Origin: Akkermansiaceae bacterium UBA7890
GTDB taxonomy: Bacteria > Verrucomicrobiota > Verrucomicrobiia > Verrucomicrobiales > Akkermansiaceae
DNA: 64,000 nt
Direction: 5' to 3'
Assembly (NCBI GenBank): GCA_002501065.1
Contig: DLRK01000210.1
Location: 32,464-96,463 of the forward strand
In this document: piece after piece, positions 62,529 through 64,000 of the stretch
Layout: every line of letters starts with the position of its first letter
Position numbering within the stretch: the first letter of the stretch is position 1
Notes under the pieces: model-generated
Told to the model about the DNA's origin: nothing
Database searches by the model: none
The model's input: the letters and a program-made list of their open reading frames with translations, nothing else
Program-made: the position numbers and the translations under genes

Positions 62529-64000
62529 TAAGTCATCGGTGCGCTCGTTCGTCAAATAGCCGTTGGCCACGACGAGATCCTGCCAGCCGTCGTTGTTGAG
62601 ATCAGCGAACAGTGAGCTCCACGCCCAACGCCCCATGGTGACAGCCGCCGTTTCACTGACATCGTGGAAGCGGCCATCGCTGGAGCCCTGGAAGAGCGTG
62701 TTGCCGCGGGCCATGCGCTGGATCTGTTCGGCCGTGTTGGGACGGTTTCCGGTGAAGCGCCGCCGGAAGGTGATGCGGTTTCCAGCGGCGGAGAACATGT
62801 TGCCGACATAGAGATCCATCTTCCCGTCCCGGTTGTAGTCGGCCCAGGCCACCGACATCCCCGAAGCCATGTCCTCGACGCCCAGCTCGCCTGCCACGTC
62901 GCGAAAGCGGATGCCGCCTCCCGGGAGCTGGTCGTTGCGGAAGAGGTTGTTGCGCCCGAAGTCATTGGACACGTAAAGGTCCTGATCGCCGTCATCGTCG
63001 AAATCTTCCCAGGCAGCCGCGAAGCTCCACCGGCCGGCAGTCGTCTCCAGGCCCGCCTCCCGGGTCGCATCAATGAACCGGAATTTGCCGTTGTTCTTCA
63101 GGAGCACATTGCGACCGCCGTTGTTCGCGTCGTGGAACGGGATTGGCGCGGTTGCCTCGAACCCGCTGCGCCCTGCGTCCGCCGGCTTCGCACCGTAGTT
63201 GCACACGAAGAGATCGACGTCGCCATCGTTGTCGTAGTCGGCCGCCGACATCGAATGCGGGTCGGGCAGGTCGGGGATGCCACTGCGAACGCGAAACTTG
63301 CCCCGACCATCATTCTCCATGAATAGCAACAGGGCAACCGTCGCCACGACGAGGTCCTGATCACCGTCGTTATCGAGATCGAGGAACAGGGCAGACTTCG
63401 ACTCTTCGAGCCAGTCTGCTCCTGACTCCGCGGAGGCATCGCGCACGGTCCCATCGGCGTTCTGCAGGTAGAGCCGGTTCGGCAGGCCGCCGCCGTCGCA
63501 GAGGTAGAGATCTTCCATGCCGTCGCCGTTCGCGTCCCCGATCGCCAGGCCGTGATGGCCGAAAAAATGGAGGTCGTCGATCTTTGTCAGCCGCGCGGCC
63601 CAGTGGTTCATTCCCCGCAGGACCTGGTCACGGTAGCCCGCATTGTCCCCAATCACCGCGTGGGTCACATCTTCGAACATCGCGCGCCCGGAGGTCGCTA
63701 CAGTTTCCTCGTAGCTCGCGAGCGCAAGGCGATGAAGGAGAGGTCCGGACTCACTGCCGTCGTTCTCCGCCTGCAACCACTCACAATCCCACCACGCTGA
63801 GACCTGCGTCCGCCTGCGGTCATCGACACGAAAGAGCTCTATCAACGCCCGGGTCGAAAACCCATTGGTGTGCGGTGCGACGCGGACGATCTTGATCTTC
63901 ACCCGCGTCCCCGGGAGCACACCCACAGCTTTGACTTGAGCCCGCAGCGTGGCCTCTCCACGCAGGGACATCTCCTGCGGGACCTCGCCACGGTGGATTG
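62526..64000 (-). CDS. FG-GAP/CRTAC-like propeller half of the interrupted gene (5' end outside window)
   Basis: The frame is open to the right edge, so the true start lies outside; ATG 63971 is probably internal (IHRGEVPQE is encoded before it). About 490 residues are visible. An N-terminal beta region is followed by a CRTAC-type domain (FEDVTHAVIG, HHGLAIGDANGDGMEDLYLC) and repeated FG-GAP blades: LDLDNDGDQDLVVA, ADYDNDGDVDLFVCNYG, EDFDDDGDQDLYVSND, ADYNRDGKMDLYVGN and ADLNNDGWQDLVVANGY. The frame ends NERTDDL-TGA and continues in the same phase as SFFWRQVV into the ASPIC/UnbV part. Homologues I recall read through this junction without a stop. It is an exported calcium-binding propeller by inference. 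Confidence 0.78.
   Translation of the reverse strand, partial: IHRGEVPQEMSLRGEATLRAQVKAVGVLPGTRVKIKIVRVAPHTNGFSTRALIELFRVDDRRRTQVSAWWDCEWLQAENDGSESGPLLHRLALASYEETVATSGRAMFEDVTHAVIGDNAGYRDQVLRGMNHWAARLTKIDDLHFFGHHGLAIGDANGDGMEDLYLCDGGGLPNRLYLQNADGTVRDASAESGADWLEESKSALFLDLDNDGDQDLVVATVALLLFMENDGRGKFRVRSGIPDLPDPHSMSAADYDNDGDVDLFVCNYGAKPADAGRSGFEATAPIPFHDANNGGRNVLLKNNGKFRFIDATREAGLETTAGRWSFAAAWEDFDDDGDQDLYVSNDFGRNNLFRNDQLPGGGIRFRDVAGELGVEDMASGMSVAWADYNRDGKMDLYVGNMFSAAGNRITFRRRFTGNRPNTAEQIQRMARGNTLFQGSSDGRFHDVSETAAVTMGRWAWSSLFADLNNDGWQDLVVANGYLTNERTDDL

Noticed and set aside
1..64000. CRISPR arrays, insertion sequences, prophage or integron features
   Set aside because: No regularly spaced repeats, transposase, integrase or phage structural genes are seen anywhere in the window.

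Overview
The window looks like a chromosomal segment of a GC-rich Verrucomicrobiota bacterium. The taxon is an inference. It rests on a PEP-CTERM sorting signal, very large exported proteins with lamin-tail and CotH-like domains, a ThuA/dehydrogenase/cytochrome c fusion, a TAT-exported Gfo/Idh/MocA protein, FG-GAP/ASPIC-UnbV propeller proteins, and several exported enzymes that would normally be cytoplasmic. I see no insertion sequence, CRISPR array, rRNA or tRNA. Gene order and composition look like ordinary chromosome rather than a mobile island.

Left part (1-21.2 kb): the 3' part of an FG-GAP propeller gene is followed by three adjacent exported proteins that share a discoidin-like module of about 180 residues (four copies). 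The first carries PEP-CTERM and the third is a giant lamin-tail/CotH protein; two strong hairpin terminators separate the three genes. Next come a PQQ-like propeller protein, the ThuA/cytochrome fusion with its Gfo/Idh partner, and a minus-strand set of histidine kinase, degenerate NtrC-type regulator and TonB-dependent receptor.

Middle (21.3-52.3 kb): mostly housekeeping. tdh and rsgA diverge around a perfect 14-bp palindrome. A minus-strand run holds lepA, a degenerate HtrA-like/TPR protein, two tandem signal peptidases I and a squalene/phytoene synthase. It is followed by argB-argD-argF, an AmgK-like kinase with a sugar nucleotidyltransferase, mutY, rnhC, an HU-type protein, an RlpA-like lipoprotein, thrB-thrC, ileS-lspA (ATGA overlap), uppP, hisF, alr, a 46-codon entericidin-like lipoprotein gene and an exported methyltransferase.

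Right part (52.6-64 kb): an exported EF-hand protein whose phosphohistidine-like and ATP-grasp domains are ordered as in glucan water dikinases, then a second giant lamin-tail/CotH protein. At the edge, on the minus strand, is a long FG-GAP/ASPIC-UnbV/redoxin/TPR gene interrupted by one in-frame TGA. Both halves are intact and in the same frame, the second half has no credible start of its own, and a GC-rich hairpin with a GGUCG apical loop begins 10 nt after the TGA, close to the geometry of the E. coli fdhF SECIS. A candidate selenocysteine codon in a new protein family is the most interesting observation here. A nonsense mutation or sequencing error remains possible.
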